DNA of 64,000 nt from assembly GCA_021740995.1 (NCBI GenBank), contig JAIOYR010000006.1, positions 1-64,000 on the forward strand, read 5' to 3'. Source of the DNA: Taibaiella sp. (GTDB lineage Bacteria; Bacteroidota; Bacteroidia; Chitinophagales; Chitinophagaceae). Shown one piece after another: positions 54,012 to 61,746 of this stretch (its first letter is position 1; each line of letters starts with the position of its first letter). Below the pieces are notes generated by a model. It had not been told where the DNA came from. It ran no database searches and saw only the letters and a program-made list of their open reading frames with translations. Made by a program: the position numbers and the translations under genes.

Positions 54012-54836
54012 ATGTCCTACCTCATTGCAGCAACAGATTTTTCAGATACATCAGAAAACAGTGTAGCTTATGCTGCAGCTTTGGCTACAATCCTCCAAGC
54101 AGACCTCGTACTTGTTCATTCATTTATCTTTCCGGTCATGGTCAACGACCTGCCACTGCCCACATCGCTCATAGACGACACGCAGATGGATGCTGAAAAA
54201 AAAATGAATGTACTTCTGAAAAACATGCAGGCGCAGCACGCCGGTCTAACAATAAAAGGAAGTGTTACCTATGGCAACATCACAGACACCATCAATAATT
54301 ACGCCGCTGAAAATGCAGGTGCGTTACTGGTAGTAATGGGCAACAGCAATACAGCCGCTGATAGTGCATGGTTTCTTAGCACGCTGAAGGAGGCAAGCCA
54401 TACCTTAAGTATTCCTACGCTGGCAATACCAGATAATGCATTTTACAAACCCATAAGTAAGATATGCCTGGCTGTAGATACAGATCAGCCGGAAAATCTG
54501 GCTGCATTAAAATCCATAGCAGACCTGGCACAACAACTCAATGCTGAATTGCACGTATTCAACTCCCGCGCAGAAGGCACCTACGATGGCAGTCAGGAAG
54601 TGAGCACCGGCACTATGACCACTTTGGCCGCCGCCAACCCGCAATATCACTACCGGCATCTGGCAGATGTAGATGAAGCCATACTTTTTTTCTGTAGCCG
54701 CTACCAGATAGACTGGCTGGCCATCCTCCCCGGCAAGTATTCATTCTTCGAGGGGCTATTTCATAACAGCCACACCAAGGTGCTGGCTCAGACCACTACT
54801 ATACCTCTGTGCATTTTGCAGCAGGATGAGTTGTAG
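54012..54836 (+). CDS. Tandem universal stress protein
   Basis: The 274-residue protein has two UspA domains. The first (about 1-140) starts YLIAATDFSDTSENSVAYAAALATILQADLVLVHSFIFP and ends LLVVMGNSNTA. The second (about 150-274) runs from ISKICLAVDTDQPENLAALKSIADLAQQLNAELHVFNS and ends TTTIPLCILQQD. Neither has a complete G-x2-G-x9-G(S/T) ATP loop, so nucleotide binding may be lost. Such proteins are often induced in stress or growth arrest in Bacteroidetes. A small Xre-like frame follows. Confidence 0.9.
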   Translation: MSYLIAATDFSDTSENSVAYAAALATILQADLVLVHSFIFPVMVNDLPLPTSLIDDTQMDAEKKMNVLLKNMQAQHAGLTIKGSVTYGNITDTINNYAAENAGALLVVMGNSNTAADSAWFLSTLKEASHTLSIPTLAIPDNAFYKPISKICLAVDTDQPENLAALKSIADLAQQLNAELHVFNSRAEGTYDGSQEVSTGTMTTLAAANPQYHYRHLADVDEAILFFCSRYQIDWLAILPGKYSFFEGLFHNSHTKVLAQTTTIPLCILQQDEL

Positions 54837-54860
54837 TATCGATTGTGGTCCTCATTTATA

Positions 54861-55052
54861 GTGGCAAAGCGAAAAATGTCGCTTAATGATTTATCAGAAA
54901 AAGCAGAGCTAAAACTTTCTCATCTCTCAATCTTAAAAACAGGAAAAGCAAAAGCCATACGCTTTAGCACTCTGGGGGCTATCTGGAAGGCGCTGAATTG
55001 CCAGCCTGCAAATATTCTGGCGTATTTGGAGGAGCCACACATCATTGATTGA
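54861..55052 (+). CDS. Small Xre-type helix-turn-helix protein, 5' end doubtful
   Basis: The core AKRKMSLNDLSEKAELKLSHLSILKTGKAKAIRFSTLGAIWKALNCQPANILAYLEE matches small Cro/CI-type regulators that normally carry an N-terminal IIVNLDVMM-like strand. Here the frame only opens at a TTG (54843) or a GTG (54861), and the missing strand is readable one frame away as IVVLIY just upstream, so a single-base indel probably broke the start. I place it at the GTG at 54861 and treat it as possibly decaying. Confidence 0.55.
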   Translation: MAKRKMSLNDLSEKAELKLSHLSILKTGKAKAIRFSTLGAIWKALNCQPANILAYLEEPHIID

Positions 55053-55356
55053 TGCACTGCATTTGCTGTTAACCTTCCTCTGGAGGGTCTTCCCGTTTTT
55101 TCTGCGGGAGACCCGCAGACATCAGAATATACCCTTACACTAAAATAGTATAATCTTATCCGAAGCCTGTTAACCCCTCAAAATGAATTTTATTTAAAAA
55201 TATACATAAATTTTATTGTTAATCAGTAGTTAATCTGAAAATTTCTGTTTACCTTAGCTTTACGATATAAAAATTGATAAACGCAAGGAAAAATATAATT
55301 TAAAGATTTTCGTTTCAACAAGGGGTAAGGCTCTGTTTTTCTAAATAAGGGCCGAA

Positions 55357-55461
55357 ATGAAAAAAATGGGCGTCGTAAAACACGCTCTTTTTTTATGCCT
55401 GTTTGTTTCCATTTCTTTACCTGTAGGTCCGGCTAAAGCCATGTCCGGTAAAGTTCTTTAG
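55357..55461 (+). CDS. Possible 34-residue secreted peptide
   Basis: ATG at 55357, TAG at 55459. The product MKKMGVVKHALFLCLFVSIS followed by LPVGPAKAMSGKVL is a nearly complete signal peptide (Lys pair, hydrophobic core, AKA cleavage site) with only about six residues left after it. It may be a real peptide, or the 5' stub of a lost exported gene. No homologue known. Confidence 0.35.
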   Translation: MKKMGVVKHALFLCLFVSISLPVGPAKAMSGKVL

Positions 55462-55619
55462 CATTTGACTATATTTATACCAGCCGCTGAATGCATATTC
55501 AGGTATATGCAGCAGATGCAGTAAATGTCTTGGCATCATTATTGATATGGTTAGAAATAGAGGTAAATACAATAGTTTAGAATACAATACTGCTTAACGT
55601 TTCATAATACACTTTTCAC

Positions 55620-55627
55620 TACATTTG
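55620..55627 (+). promoter_or_regulatory. Candidate -7 box (TACATTTG)
   Basis: TACATTTG fits TAnnTTTG, 19 nt before the ATG at 55647, so the OB-fold/cytochrome cluster may start here. The -33 element is weak. Confidence 0.5.
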
Positions 55628-55646
55628 TTATACAAACCTGCAGGCA

Positions 55647-56051
55647 ATGATAAAAAAAATAATAGCCATAGTCTTGGTGCTTGCAACAATAGGTGTAGGT
55701 ACAGGCATCTATCTGTTTTACAAAAAGCCTGAAACGGTCGATGATAAAAAGGGTATTGTAATTACTGCTGTCACCCTTTCGCAACAATATACCACCAACG
55801 AAAAAGCCGCAGACAGCATCTATCTGAATAAAGTAATAGAAGTGACCGGCAATGTAGAAGAAACAGAACAAAACCAGGACGGAGGCATGATGGTGATACT
55901 GAAAACTGATGACCCCATAGCGGGCATACAATGCGCTATGCGTGAAAAAGGAGTAAAAGTTACCAAGGGTCAAACCACAACCATCAAGGGCTTCTGCTCA
56001 GGCAGTGGCATAACAGGCGTATCACTTACAGACTGCGTCATTTCGAAATAA
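55647..56051 (+). CDS. Membrane-anchored OB-fold (tRNA_anti-like) protein
   Basis: The 134-residue protein has one N-terminal helix (about 4-24) and an OB-fold-like domain with YLNKVIEVTGNVEETEQNQDGGMMVILKTDDPIAGIQCAMREKG and the end TIKGFCSGSGITGVSLTDCVI. The tRNA_anti-like family is periplasmic and of unknown function. Cysteines in IQCAM, GFCSG and TDCVI may form disulfides. It precedes a cytochrome-like lipoprotein by 27 nt and the YceI and DUF5777 genes, a set that recurs in Bacteroidetes. Confidence 0.75.
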   Translation: MIKKIIAIVLVLATIGVGTGIYLFYKKPETVDDKKGIVITAVTLSQQYTTNEKAADSIYLNKVIEVTGNVEETEQNQDGGMMVILKTDDPIAGIQCAMREKGVKVTKGQTTTIKGFCSGSGITGVSLTDCVISK

Positions 56052-56078
56052 TCTTACTCAATCGTACAAGCGAAAAAT

Positions 56079-56453
56079 ATGAAAAAACTGATAGCAATAG
56101 GCGCACTGGCAATGATAACCGCTGGCTGCTACAACGATAAGGCAGACAAGCTATACCCCTCACCCGGAGTGGTGGTATGCGACACTACTACTGTCACTTA
56201 TACAAATGACATCAAACCCATCTTTGCAGCTAAGTGCAACACCCCGGGTTGCCACGACGCAGGTGCAATAGCCGGAGGATACAACTTTACCACACAGGCG
56301 GGCATACAGGTGCCGGCACTCAGTGGCAGAATAGTAGGCTGTATCAACTGGGCTTCGGGCTTCAGTGCTATGCCCAAGGGATTGCCCAAATTGCAGCAGT
56401 GCGAAATAGACAAAATAACCCGTTGGGTAAATCAGGGCGCACTTAACAATTAG
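56079..56453 (+). CDS. Cytochrome c-like lipoprotein with CX4CH motif
   Basis: The 124-residue protein has a lipoprotein signal peptide (AMITAGC, Cys17) and a haem-binding motif of unusual spacing, Cys53-x4-Cys58-His59 (KCNTPGCHD). The Met ligand may be in GFSAMPKGL. Canonical cytochrome c has CX2CH, so haem attachment by the standard machinery is uncertain. Similar CX4CH proteins occur in Bacteroidetes. It stands before the YceI-like gene, which in other species binds a lipid or quinone. Confidence 0.7.
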   Translation: MKKLIAIGALAMITAGCYNDKADKLYPSPGVVVCDTTTVTYTNDIKPIFAAKCNTPGCHDAGAIAGGYNFTTQAGIQVPALSGRIVGCINWASGFSAMPKGLPKLQQCEIDKITRWVNQGALNN

Positions 56454-56527
56454 CAAAACGCAGTTTTGAGATCAGGTCTTTTAAACAGAAATATTAAACA
56501 ACACATCCAATTCTAAAACCATAAAAC

Positions 56528-57082
56528 ATGAAAAGAACAATCCTTACACTTAGCTTCTTTGTTGCAGGAGCTACTACTGTTTTTGCACAGAAATATATAA
56601 CACGTACAGCCCGCATTTCTTTCAATGCCACAGCAGCAGGCTCTCCGGAGAACATAGAAGCTGTGAATAATGAAGTAGCCAATATAGTAGATGGCAAAAC
56701 CGGAGACATAATTTTTCAGGTGCCGGTAAAGAGTTTCAAGTTTGAGCGTGCGCTCATGCAGGAGCACTTCAACGAAAACTACATGGAGAGCGATAAGTAT
56801 CCAAAGGCTGATTTCAAAGGTAATTTCGGCAACATTGCAGAGCTCAATTTTGCAAAAGATGGTACTTACGAAACCAAAGTTGCCGGTAAACTCACCATTC
56901 ATGGTGTCACTAATGAGGTGAATGTGCCTGGTACTGTTACTGTGAAAGGCGGTAGCGTATTGCTGAAAGCAAAATTCAAAGTAAAACTGCAGGACTATAA
57001 AATAGCCATACCGGGTGTGGTAGCCGACAAAGTGGCTAAAGAAGCCGTTATATCGCTGGAAAGCAGCATGACACAAAAATAA
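56528..57082 (+). CDS. YceI-like lipocalin-fold periplasmic protein
   Basis: The 184-residue protein has a signal peptide (MKRTILTLSFFVAGATTVFAQ) and the YceI beta-barrel: GDIIFQVPVKSFKFERALMQEHFNENYMESDKYPKADFKGNF and GKLTIHGVTNEVNVPGTVTVKG. The family binds polyisoprenoid or amphiphilic ligands. It is the third gene of the OB-fold/cytochrome/YceI/DUF5777 set and is followed 29 nt later by the outer-membrane protein. Confidence 0.92.
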   Translation: MKRTILTLSFFVAGATTVFAQKYITRTARISFNATAAGSPENIEAVNNEVANIVDGKTGDIIFQVPVKSFKFERALMQEHFNENYMESDKYPKADFKGNFGNIAELNFAKDGTYETKVAGKLTIHGVTNEVNVPGTVTVKGGSVLLKAKFKVKLQDYKIAIPGVVADKVAKEAVISLESSMTQK

Positions 57083-57111
57083 TTTACACACACTATTTTC
57101 AACGTAACATT

Positions 57112-58038
57112 ATGCGCAAAGCATTTATACTTTCCTTTCTTTTTGCTTGTAGCACGGCAGCTAGCTATGCTCAGGCCGACAAACTGATGGCTGAGCTCGA
57201 CGAGCCGGCTACCAATAAAAAAGAAGATGTTTCAGCTACTTTCAAAGCTACCCGTATTATCAACAGCAGCAGCGTAGAAAATCTGGCAGCAGGTGTGCTC
57301 GACTTCCGTATACTCCACCGCTTCGGTAGGGTCAGCGACGGTTTTGATAATGCTTTTGGTTTTGACAATGCTACTACCCGTATAGGGCTCGATTATGGCA
57401 TCACCAAATGGCTGATGGTAGGCATAGGGCACAATACCCTTTACAAAGCCAATGATGGTTTCGTAAAGGCAAAGCTGCTTCCTCAGCAGAATAATGGTAT
57501 ACCCATCACCCTCTCTTATTTGGGCGGTATCAATGCCACCGGCGATAAAGCGCCACCCGTACCACCTGGTACTGAGTACTTTTTCACGCACCGTTTATCC
57601 TATACCCATCAGTTGCTTATAGCCCGTAAGTTCAGCAACCGTATATCATTACAGTTGATGCCTACTGTCATTCACCAAAATCTGGTAGACAGCAGTAAGT
57701 ATTCCAACACTACCTATGCTATAGGTGTAGGTGGCAGGGTGAAGGTGAGCAAGCGCATGGCAATTACCGGAGAGTACTACTACCGTGCCAATAATGCGGA
57801 TATGCTTTCTTATGGCGTCAAAACCTACAACTCTTTATCGCTGGGCGCAGAGATAGAAACAGGTGGCCACGTATTTCAGTTGTTTTTCTCCAATTCGCTG
57901 GGCATTACCGAGCGTGCATTTGTAACCCAAACTACCGATACATGGGAGAAAGGTCAATTGCACTTTGGCTTCAACATCTCCAGAGTATTCACTGTAGTAA
58001 AGCCTAAAGAATTCCGCGGCGACGCTAAGAAGTGGTAA
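57112..58038 (+). CDS. DUF5777 outer-membrane beta-barrel protein
   Basis: The 308-residue protein has a signal peptide (MRKAFILSFLFACSTAASYAQ) and alternating strands (FKATRIINSSSVENLAAGVLDFRILHRFGRVSDGFDNAFGFDNATTRIGLDYGITKWLMVGIG) typical of DUF5777. The C-terminus ends in FNISRVFTVVKPKEFRGDAKKW rather than a single terminal Phe, so it may be a periplasm-facing barrel. It is last in the cytochrome/YceI cluster, which may move electrons or lipids. Confidence 0.85.
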   Translation: MRKAFILSFLFACSTAASYAQADKLMAELDEPATNKKEDVSATFKATRIINSSSVENLAAGVLDFRILHRFGRVSDGFDNAFGFDNATTRIGLDYGITKWLMVGIGHNTLYKANDGFVKAKLLPQQNNGIPITLSYLGGINATGDKAPPVPPGTEYFFTHRLSYTHQLLIARKFSNRISLQLMPTVIHQNLVDSSKYSNTTYAIGVGGRVKVSKRMAITGEYYYRANNADMLSYGVKTYNSLSLGAEIETGGHVFQLFFSNSLGITERAFVTQTTDTWEKGQLHFGFNISRVFTVVKPKEFRGDAKKW

Positions 58039-58139
58039 ATGACATACACTACACCTCGCAGATTTGAAGACGCAATCACAGCGAGGTATAGTGCAAATGA
58101 TTGTAGAATCAGCAATTTGTCATTGTATTCATCCCCCCA

Positions 58140-59975
58140 TCACCGCACCTTAAACTCATCCTTCCAGATATTTACAGAGGCTGCGCGCCATATTTGTAGT
58201 GCATCGGGAACAGTTAGTGTTTTTGCACTTAGCTGCGCCAGTAGTGCAGCACTCTGGGCCGATGTTAGTGTTTGCCTCGATTTGAATTGCGCCGTTACCC
58301 ACTGTTCATCGCGGTAAAGTGCATCTATCAGCGGAGTATAAAATCCTATCTTATCAGTGCGGCTATACACACTTTCGGGCAGGTATTGTTTGCAGGATTC
58401 TCTGAGCAGGTATTTCCTCAATCCATGTTTCAGGAAGTCTGACGACCTTATGGTGGCTACATGCTCTGCTATGCGATGATCCAGAAATGGCATACGACCT
58501 TCTATGCTGTTTGCCATGCCATTGCGGTCGTCATAGTGTACCAGGTGTGGAATGTGCACACCATATATACTCTCGCGCCACACATCGTAGGGTATGCTGT
58601 AGTCGTAAAGCGATACCAGTTTATTATTCACACCATTGAGCAGGGAGGGCTCTATAATTCCCCTCCTTTTTACACGCGACTTGTTACGTAGTATGAACTC
58701 CAGTCCAGGCGAAAAAAACTGTAGCATGATGCGCAGCATATAAGATCTGCCCAGGTTCATTTCCTTCAGATTTTCGCGGAACATACCCAGTTTCATAGAG
58801 GTCATCTGTTGCAGCAATATAGCCTGTGCCATATTGTTGTAGCCAAAGAAAAGCTCATCGGCACCCTGTCCATTAAGTATTACTTTTATGCCTGCGTCGG
58901 CTGCCATCTTCATCAGGAATCCGTGTGCCATGATTGAAGGGTCGCCAAAGGGTTCTTCCTGTATGTTGATATAGCGGCTGAGGTCATTTTTTATAGACAG
59001 CTCGTCCAGGTTTTTTCGGTGTACTATGAAGTTGCCTTTTTTGTTCATAGCTATTACCGCATCTACGTACTTCGATTCATCGTAGCGGCTGCCGGGAGCC
59101 TGTGCAGTAAAGATGTGAATGTCTTTATCGTAGTAGGTAGATAGCACACCTGCTATTATCGACGAATCTATGCCTCCTGAGAGGGTAATGCCTACCGGCA
59201 CATCTGCCAGTGTTTGCGAGAGTACTCCTTCTACTATGCAGTCGTGTAGTTTTTTCTTTGCTACTTCGTCAAATGGTCTTTTTTCCTTTTCTTTTATCTC
59301 CGGCAGATACCAGTATTTGTGCGCTGTTAGTGTCTGGTCCTGATTGCTCAGCCAGCAATAGCTGCCCTGCGGAAAATGTTTTATGTCACCAAAAAAGGTA
59401 TGGGCACCCAGATGCCCGTAGTTGCCCAGAGCCAGATATTCTACTACGGCTGTTGGGTCGGCTGTTGGTTGTTCGCCCCTGCCTATAAGCGGTTTTACTT
59501 CGCTGGCAAGCAGCCATGCATCTGCAACCTTTCTTACGTACAATGGCTTTTGTCCGTATCGGTCGCGGCTTATGAATGCACGCTGCGCCTCGTTGTCCCA
59601 AATAATGATTGCCCACATGCCCACCATTTCGGTCAACATTTTTTCCTGCATCTGTGCAAACAGCTCTATGATGGTCTCTGTATCAGAATGTCCGCGAAAG
59701 GTGTGAGTGGGGAGATGTCTTTTTCTTAATTCCAGATGGTTGTATATCTCGCCATTAAATACAATGGTATACCTGCCGCACGACGAGGTCATGGGCTGAT
59801 GTCCCAGCTCCGAAAGCTCCAGAATAGACAGTCTGCGGTGTAGCAGCGATACCTGCTCCTGATTGTAAATACCCGTATCGTCCGGTCCGCGATGTTGCAG
59901 CAATACACCGGCATTTTTGCAAAACCCAAGTCCGTTATCCTTGCTGCGACCAATATATCCGGCTATTCCACACAT
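58140..59975 (-). CDS. asnB: Glutamine-hydrolysing asparagine synthetase
   Basis: The 611-residue enzyme has an N-terminal class II glutamine amidotransferase domain (Cys2 nucleophile after Met removal, MCGIAGYI; HRRLSILELS; FNGEIYNHLELR) and a C-terminal ATP-pyrophosphatase synthetase domain (VGITLSGGIDSSIIAGVL; NGQGADELFFGYN; EGRMPFLDHR). It converts Asp to Asn with Gln and ATP, or, in polysaccharide clusters, amidates sugar acids. No glycan genes are adjacent, so the amino-acid role is likelier. It stands alone and is complete. Confidence 0.94.
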   Translation of the reverse strand: MCGIAGYIGRSKDNGLGFCKNAGVLLQHRGPDDTGIYNQEQVSLLHRRLSILELSELGHQPMTSSCGRYTIVFNGEIYNHLELRKRHLPTHTFRGHSDTETIIELFAQMQEKMLTEMVGMWAIIIWDNEAQRAFISRDRYGQKPLYVRKVADAWLLASEVKPLIGRGEQPTADPTAVVEYLALGNYGHLGAHTFFGDIKHFPQGSYCWLSNQDQTLTAHKYWYLPEIKEKEKRPFDEVAKKKLHDCIVEGVLSQTLADVPVGITLSGGIDSSIIAGVLSTYYDKDIHIFTAQAPGSRYDESKYVDAVIAMNKKGNFIVHRKNLDELSIKNDLSRYINIQEEPFGDPSIMAHGFLMKMAADAGIKVILNGQGADELFFGYNNMAQAILLQQMTSMKLGMFRENLKEMNLGRSYMLRIMLQFFSPGLEFILRNKSRVKRRGIIEPSLLNGVNNKLVSLYDYSIPYDVWRESIYGVHIPHLVHYDDRNGMANSIEGRMPFLDHRIAEHVATIRSSDFLKHGLRKYLLRESCKQYLPESVYSRTDKIGFYTPLIDALYRDEQWVTAQFKSRQTLTSAQSAALLAQLSAKTLTVPDALQIWRAASVNIWKDEFKVR

Positions 59976-60183
59976 GCTTTTCAGTTATTTGCCGAAAGTA
60001 AAAAAATTTACCCATACCGAAGCAAAGTAGCTGAAATTGGGCCTGCACAGGCCTCAGCAGGCGAACCCAAAATAGCGGACGGCAGGAGCCGGCGATACAG
60101 AAAGGTATGTCAAAAAGTGTGTGCTTATAATCAAATTAATACAACCCATAGAAAGGCCTTGTTATATTTTCAGAATATAGTAT
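59976..60183. other. Spacer between asnB and the fluoride exporter
   Basis: This region is richer in GC near 60030-60110, with a partial hairpin GGGCCTGC...GCAGGC (60038-60062). I see no gene and no clear terminator. The TTG at 60159-60161 could be a weak -33 element of the next promoter. Confidence 0.4.
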
Positions 60184-60191
60184 TAGCTTTG
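60184..60191 (+). promoter_or_regulatory. -7 box (TAGCTTTG) of the fluoride-responsive gene
   Basis: TAGCTTTG fits TAnnTTTG. The predicted transcription start (about 60196) is only 6 nt before the first riboswitch stem at 60202, as expected if the aptamer is at the 5' end of the transcript. Confidence 0.6.
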
Positions 60192-60201
60192 CCTCCATTA
60201 C

Positions 60202-60254
60202 AGGAAATGGTGTCTTCCTGAACCAACCGCTTCTCCAAAGCTAATGGCGCCTAC
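60202..60254 (+). ncRNA. Fluoride (crcB-type) riboswitch
   Basis: The fold matches the fluoride aptamer element for element. P1 is AGGAA (60202-60206) with TTCCT (60215-60219). An AT linker is followed by GGTGTC (60209-60214), which pairs as pseudoknot with GGCGCC (60246-60251). P3 is GCTT (60229-60232) with AAGC (60238-60241). The terminal linker TAAT and the TAC tail (60252-60254) align with the UGAU and UAC of known aptamers, with one G-to-A change. It precedes a CLC-F fluoride exporter. The 3' tail CCTACA can pair with TGTAGG just before the start codon. Confidence 0.82.
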
Positions 60255-60298
60255 AATTTAACTGATGGTAATTGCCGTCGTAATAGTTATTTGTAGGT

Positions 60299-61615
60299 AT
60301 GAAAAAAATACAAAATTCTTTCGAACAGCTTTTCATCGCCCGTCATATCCTAAAATGGATAGCGATTGTTACGCCTGTGTCCGTAATTGTGGGGTCTATA
60401 GTAGCCTTTTTTCTTTGGTTATTAGACGCAGCAACTAAATTCCGATGGCAACACCAGTGGCTGCTGTTTTTACTACCCATCGCAGGTATAGGTATCCATT
60501 TTTTGTACAAGCGCTGGGGAAAGAGCGCTGATGCTGGTAGTAACCTCATTATGGACGAGATACATCAGCCACAGGTCGGTGTTCCTGTACGAATGACCCC
60601 ACTAATTCTGATTACAACTGTGATTACACACCTCTTTGGCGGCTCAGCAGGCCGGGAGGGTACCGCAGTGCAAATAGGAGGCAGTGTGGCGAGCCTGCTG
60701 GGCAAATGGTTCAGACTGTCGAAAGAAGATGTGCGTATTATCCTCATGGCTGGTGTCGCTGCAGGTTTTGGGGCGGTATTCGGAACACCGCTAACTGGTG
60801 CCATTTTTGCCCTGGAGTTCCTCGCTATTGGCCGTATCAAATATGATGCATTGATTCCGTGTCTGATGGCCAGCATATTGGCCGATGTTGTGTGCGGTGC
60901 GTGGGGTATACATCATACTGAATATCAGATATTATTCTCCGGTTCAAAATCTTTTACGTTTCCATTTATTCACTTCGATTTTCTGTTGTTTGCCAAAGTT
61001 GCATTTGCTGGGCTTGCGTTTGGCTTATCGGCTTATATGTTCTCCTTTTTGTCTCACAGTATAAAACACTATGCCCATCGGCTTATTAAGACCCGAAGAT
61101 GGCTTATCCCGGCATTTGGCGGAAGCATCATTATTCTACTTACACTTTTACTGAATACACAGGATTATTTAGGTTTAGGGGTAACTTCAATTTACCCCGA
61201 TGGAGCTTCTATAGTAAACGCGTTTAAGCAGGGCGGGGTTACTGAGTGGAGCTGGCTGTGGAAGCTGTTGTTTACTGCTATCACGCTCGGTGCAGGATTT
61301 AAAGGAGGTGAAGTTACCCCTCTGTTTTTTATAGGTGCAGCTCTGGGTAATACAATTGCGGTGATTACCGGTGCCCCGGTTGACCTTTTTGCAGGCCTGG
61401 GTTTTGTAGCAGTATTTGCCGGTGCTACCAACACTCCTTTGGCATGTATTATAATGGGCATAGAGCTATTCGGTACTGAAAATGTACTCTATTTTGCGGT
61501 TGCCTGTTTTATAGCCTATTCATTTAGCGGGCATTCGGGAATATATACGGCGCAACGGGTTGCGGTTACCAAGCCCGGCAGTAAAAATCTTCCTCCGGAT
61601 AGTCTTCTGCCTTAG
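60299..61615 (+). CDS. CLC-F type fluoride/proton antiporter
   Basis: The 438-residue CLC transporter has the fluoride-branch motifs: [24 protein letters not shown] (80-103, DEIH in place of the chloride GSGIP), [13 protein letters not shown] (118-130, GREGT in place of GREGP, gating Glu120), and [19 protein letters not shown]. It lacks the cytosolic CBS tail of larger CLCs. It probably expels fluoride. Control by a riboswitch of the fluoride class, directly upstream, supports this strongly. Confidence 0.92.
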   Translation: MKKIQNSFEQLFIARHILKWIAIVTPVSVIVGSIVAFFLWLLDAATKFRWQHQWLLFLLPIAGIGIHFLYKRWGKSADAGSNLIMDEIHQPQVGVPVRMTPLILITTVITHLFGGSAGREGTAVQIGGSVASLLGKWFRLSKEDVRIILMAGVAAGFGAVFGTPLTGAIFALEFLAIGRIKYDALIPCLMASILADVVCGAWGIHHTEYQILFSGSKSFTFPFIHFDFLLFAKVAFAGLAFGLSAYMFSFLSHSIKHYAHRLIKTRRWLIPAFGGSIIILLTLLLNTQDYLGLGVTSIYPDGASIVNAFKQGGVTEWSWLWKLLFTAITLGAGFKGGEVTPLFFIGAALGNTIAVITGAPVDLFAGLGFVAVFAGATNTPLACIIMGIELFGTENVLYFAVACFIAYSFSGHSGIYTAQRVAVTKPGSKNLPPDSLLP

Positions 61616-61700
61616 AAATGATGCCCCAAAAGCTGTTGCAAATGCACAATACCATTACATATCCTCCGTATTATTTGCAGTCCGTAAAGCTATTCGTGTG

Positions 61701-61708
61701 TACATTTG
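61701..61708 (+). promoter_or_regulatory. Candidate -7 box (TACATTTG)
   Basis: TACATTTG fits TAnnTTTG, 38 nt before the ATG at 61747. TTTG at 61674-61677 is 23 nt upstream, slightly beyond the usual spacing. Confidence 0.5.
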
Positions 61709-61746
61709 AAGCCATAATAATTATTACAGGTAATTTGGGTTAATAT

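Larger units (their letters stand above)
55053..55646. other. 594-bp gap with one small secreted-peptide frame
   Basis: An A/T-rich region. Apart from the 34-residue frame at 55357-55461 and a promoter box at 55620-55627 I see no gene, tRNA or terminator. Confidence 0.5.

Noticed and set aside
60038-60062. GC-rich partial hairpin as terminator of asnB
   Set aside because: asnB is read away from it, so it would be at its 5' side; pairing is interrupted and lacks a T-run.
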